Assembly: GCA_963693085.1 (NCBI GenBank)
Contig: OY856413.1
Location: 744,972,556 to 745,036,555 of the forward strand
DNA: 64,000 bases
Reading direction: 5' to 3'
From: Alisma plantago-aquatica
Taxonomy: Eukaryota; Streptophyta; Magnoliopsida; Alismatales; Alismataceae
The translations under genes were made by a program, and so were the position numbers. The notes under the pieces were generated by a model. It was given only the letters and a program-made list of their open reading frames with translations. It did no database searches and had not been told where the DNA came from. Below, piece after piece: positions 60,661 to 64,000 of this stretch; position 1 is the first letter of the stretch; each line of letters opens with the position of its first letter.

Positions 60661-63600
60661 ATGTCAGAACATCATGATGAGCACGTGGCAGAAAGTAGTG
60701 CTAGTGCACCTCGAGGCGGTGCAAGAGTTCCGAGAATAGAACAACCTGCACCTGAGTCGCCAAGAGAGCCACCCTAGTTCGACCCAGCTGACATGAGTGA
60801 TCCAGCTGTACAGACGATGTTCGGGCAGCTCATGACTGCCATGACACATATAACCGATAGGATGCCCATTCCTACACCCAGGGCACCTGTCCAGTCTGAA
60901 GCACAAGGTATTGGTAAGACATTCGAACGACTTCGTCGTGTCGGAGCTACCGAGTACTTCGGAACTGCCGACCCTGCAGATGCTGACTTATGGTTGACAG
61001 AGTTGGAGAAGGCTTTTAGGATTCTTATGATTCCGGAAGCTGAGAAGGTTAGACATGCTGTCTATCTTCTCAAAGGCAGTGCTGGTCACTGGTGGAACAT
61101 GGAAGAGCAGAAGAGACCTGGAGTAGAGTTCTCATGGGAAGAGTTTCGTCGGGAATTTATCAATAGATATTTTCCAAAGACCTTCCTAGATGAGAAGATC
61201 TCTCAGTTTGAGAAACTAAGGCAGGGTATGATGAACATTAGTGAGTATGAAGCTAAGTTCATGGAGTTGTTGCGGTTCTGTCCGCACATGGCTGCTACGG
61301 ACGAGGAAAGAATCAGAAGATTCGAAAAGGGTTTGAATTCTGATATGTCAACCCCTGTGTCTACCTTAGAAAACAGAGAGAGATTCTCTACCTTCATTGA
61401 GTCAGTCCGAAGGATAGAGAGATCTGTGGTTGAGAAAAGACAAACCCATAAAAGATATCCACAGTTCCAGGGTTCTTCATCTAGGGATTCCAAGAAACCT
61501 AGATTCTCTGCACCTAAACCCCCACCACCCAGATCGAGTTTTCAAACTCAATGGACACCAAGCAGAGGTAGAGGACGGAGTCAACCGTTTCAAGGGACGC
61601 ACAGTTCTGCATCTGAGTCAGTCACTGGACCACCCAGACCACAACAACAGGAGAGGAGTTGTTACAACTGTGGTAAGGTGGGACACTTGATGAAGGATTG
61701 CCGTTCTAGGCCTGTCGGTGTGACACAACAAACCCCGAGACAGAATCAACAGGGATCTCAGAATAGACAACATCAAGGAGCAGCTCGAGGACGTGGACAA
61801 GCGTCTCAAGCTGGATCATCAGCACCACCTCAACACCAGGCGACTGTGAGGTTCTATGCTATGAACCCACCTGAGGCAGTGGTCAATCCACGGGTAGTGG
61901 CAGGTCAGATGAAACTTTTATATTCTAATATGTCTATATCCTGTGATGTATCTGTTCTGATTGATCCGGGTGCTACGCACTCTTTCATCACTCGTGAAGT
62001 GATTCGTAACTGTAATATGACTGTTAGTCATAGGACAGATAGTTTGTTGTTAGAGACTCCGTTGAGTGGGTCTGCCGTTTTGCAAGAAGTATGTTCTCCC
62101 TGCATCCTTTTCTTTTCTGACCATCGCATTCAAGTGGATCTTATACCACTTGATATGCAGGGATTTGATATAATCCTCGGGATGGATACCTTAGAAAGGT
62201 ATAGAGTTGTCTTGGATTGTGAGTCCAAGTTGGCTGTGTTTGCTGATGAAAGCAACATATGGATCTTTCAAGGAGAAAGAAAGATTCTGCCCACCTGTCT
62301 TGTATCAGCTATGGTTGCTGTTAAGCTGTTGAGGCAAGGATGTTATGCATTCTTGGCCCATGTGGTAGATGTTACCAAGGAAAGTTCCAATCCTGCCGAA
62401 GTTCCTATAGTCAGGGAATTCGAAGATGTGTTTCCTGAAGAACTTCCTGGTATGCCACCACCCCGGGAGATTGATTTTGAAATTAATCTAATCCCAGACA
62501 CGAAACCCATAGCACAAACTCCGTATAGGATGGCGCATGCCGAGATGGCAAAACTCAAGAAACAACTTCAAGAGCTACTTGAGAGAGGTTTTATCCGACC
62601 AAGTACTTCACCTTGGGGTGCTCCGGTCTTGTTTGTTAAAAAGAAAGATGGGTCAATGCAGTTGTGCATTGACTATAGACAACTCAATAAAGTAACAATA
62701 AAGAATAAGTACCCTCTGCCAAGGATTGATGATCTCTTTGACCAGTTGCGTGGTGCAACAGTCTTTTCAAAGATAGACTTGAGGTATGGATATCACCAAC
62801 TCCGTATTAAGGATAGTGACATATCCAAGTCTGCCTTTAGGACAAGATATGGTCACTATGAGTTCACGGTTATGTCGTTTGGACTAACCAATGCACCAGC
62901 TGCATTTATGGAACTCATGAATAGAGTTTTTCGACCTTTCCTTGATCAGTGTGTTGTCGTCTTCATAGATGACATTCTGATCTATAGTAAGGATGCTCAG
63001 CAACATGAACAACATCTTCGCCAAGCTTTGACCTTGCTAAGAGAACATAAGCTGTATGCTAAGTTTAGCAAGTGTGAGTTCTGGCTTCTGGAGGTATCTT
63101 TTCTTAGACATGTGATATCCGCCTTGGGAATTCGTGTTGACCCTACAAAAGTAGAATCTGTTCTACAATGGGAACAACCGAAAACACCGATGGAGATTCG
63201 AAGTTTCTTGGGGTTAGCTGGCTATTATCGAAGGTTCATTAAGAACTTTAGTTCTATAGCTTTACCTTTGACCAAGTTAACCCGAAAAGATGTTCCTTTT
63301 TCTTGGAGTGATAAGTGTCAACAATCTTTCCAGTTGCTGAAGGAGAGGTTGACAAGTGCACCTGTGTTAGTGCTACCTGAACAAGGAAAAGGATATATAG
63401 TTTTCTGTGATGCTTCCAAGAACGGACTAGGATGTGTGTTGATGCAGGATAAACAAGTGATTTCTTTTGCTTCCCGACAGCTTAAGAAACACGAGGAGAA
63501 TTATCCAACACACGATCTGGAGTTAGCTGCTGTGGTTCATGCTTTGAAGATCTGGAGGCACTATCTCTACGGAGAAACATTCCAGATTTTCACAGACCAC

Positions 63601-64000
63601 AAAAACCTTAAGTATATCTTCTCTCAGCATGAGCTCAACATGAGGCAACGTCGCTGGATGGAATTAATCAAGGACTACGACTGTACAATTGATTACCATC
63701 CAGGCAAGGCCAATGTTGTTGCAGATGCCTTGAGTAGGAAATCAGCAACATCAACCATGAATAGAGCACAACGAAACTCTTTAGTATGCTCTAGAAGAGA
63801 TATGCTTATCTCTTTAAGGCAAGACAATGTACAGTTGAAGGTGTCATTGTTAACCGGTTTGTTAGCTGAGATGCATATTAAACCTACTCTAAGGGAGCAG
63901 ATTAAAGAGGCACAGCTAGGTGATGCTGCAGTTCAACATATAAGATCTGAGTATGGAAATGAGAAGCAAGATGGTTTTCATGACTCAAAAGATCAAGTAG
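60661..64000 (+). pseudogene. Element E gag-pol polyprotein, partial at window edge
   Basis: One frame from the ATG at 60661 to the last base (1113 codons seen), interrupted only by TAG at 60775-60777. An ATG at 60793 could restart it. Gag core at residues about 80-260 ([37 protein letters not shown]); CCHC knuckle [14 protein letters not shown] at 334-347; aspartic protease with DPGATHSF (Asp 435) and GFDIILGMD; reverse transcriptase with [10 protein letters not shown] (near 671) and [10 protein letters not shown] (Asp pair 770-771); RNase H with Asp 917, Glu 954, Asp 979 and ADALSRK (Asp 1022). The integrase and any chromodomain lie beyond the window. Gag and pol are in one frame, as in Tekay/Del-type chromoviruses. 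It is the least damaged coding region among the elements here; an internal start or stop read-through could still give product. Confidence 0.93.

Overview
This window is nuclear DNA of a flowering plant. The evidence is a cytosolic ribosomal protein gene of plant type, LTR retrotransposons primed by plant initiator-Met and Asp tRNAs, a PIF/Harbinger transposon with a plant Myb/SANT-like partner gene, and small hAT-like and foldback elements. The species cannot be told from the sequence. Only one ordinary host gene is convincing: a single-exon 40S ribosomal protein S16 (uS9) gene at 51942-52388 on the minus strand. Almost everything else is transposable-element DNA, much of it nested.

Layout. 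1-6584: AT-rich DNA with a TA/TG microsatellite and no recognisable gene. 6585-20342: element A, a minus-strand Ty3/gypsy retrotransposon with very long LTRs (about 5.4 kb) around only 2.95 kb of decayed gag remains. 20343-28290 and 44749-about 46042: an old PIF/Harbinger region holding a Myb/SANT-like gene, a dead DDE transposase, GRF-type zinc-finger remnants and further Myb/SANT-like copies. 28296-44743: element B, inserted in that region with target duplication GTACC. It is a minus-strand Athila-type element with a tRNA-Asp primer site. It carries gag, has no recognisable pol, and has a second long ORF that joins an ATHILA-ORF1-like region to a Ulp1-type cysteine protease. 31929-36560: solo LTR C, related to A and E, inserted in the Ulp1 ORF (target duplication AAAGC). 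46675-50017: a foldback element, then a 1.3-kb tandem duplication whose first copy carries a 534-bp hAT-like MITE. 51009-51619: a three-copy tandem repeat. 51942-52500: the RPS16 gene and promoter. 53060-55741: an old LTR fragment split by a complete 2062-bp solo LTR of the same family (target duplication TGGAT). 55742-64000: element E, a plus-strand Ty3/gypsy element of the same broad family as A and C. Its 4.8-kb 5' LTR is followed by a gag-pol frame that is open to the window edge except for one TAG.

How the parts relate. A, C and E share LTR architecture: a TATA box, a possible splice donor about 118 nt downstream, AAACGGTCTCAAGACCGTTT-type palindromes, and a conserved motif near the LTR end. 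In A the LTRs have also acquired a long 28-bp minisatellite. Insertion order follows from the nesting: the Harbinger region is older than B, and B is older than C; the old LTR fragment predates both its own solo relative and E. B is the most unusual element, because it appears to depend on reverse transcriptase and integrase supplied by another element while carrying a protease of the de-SUMOylating-enzyme type.
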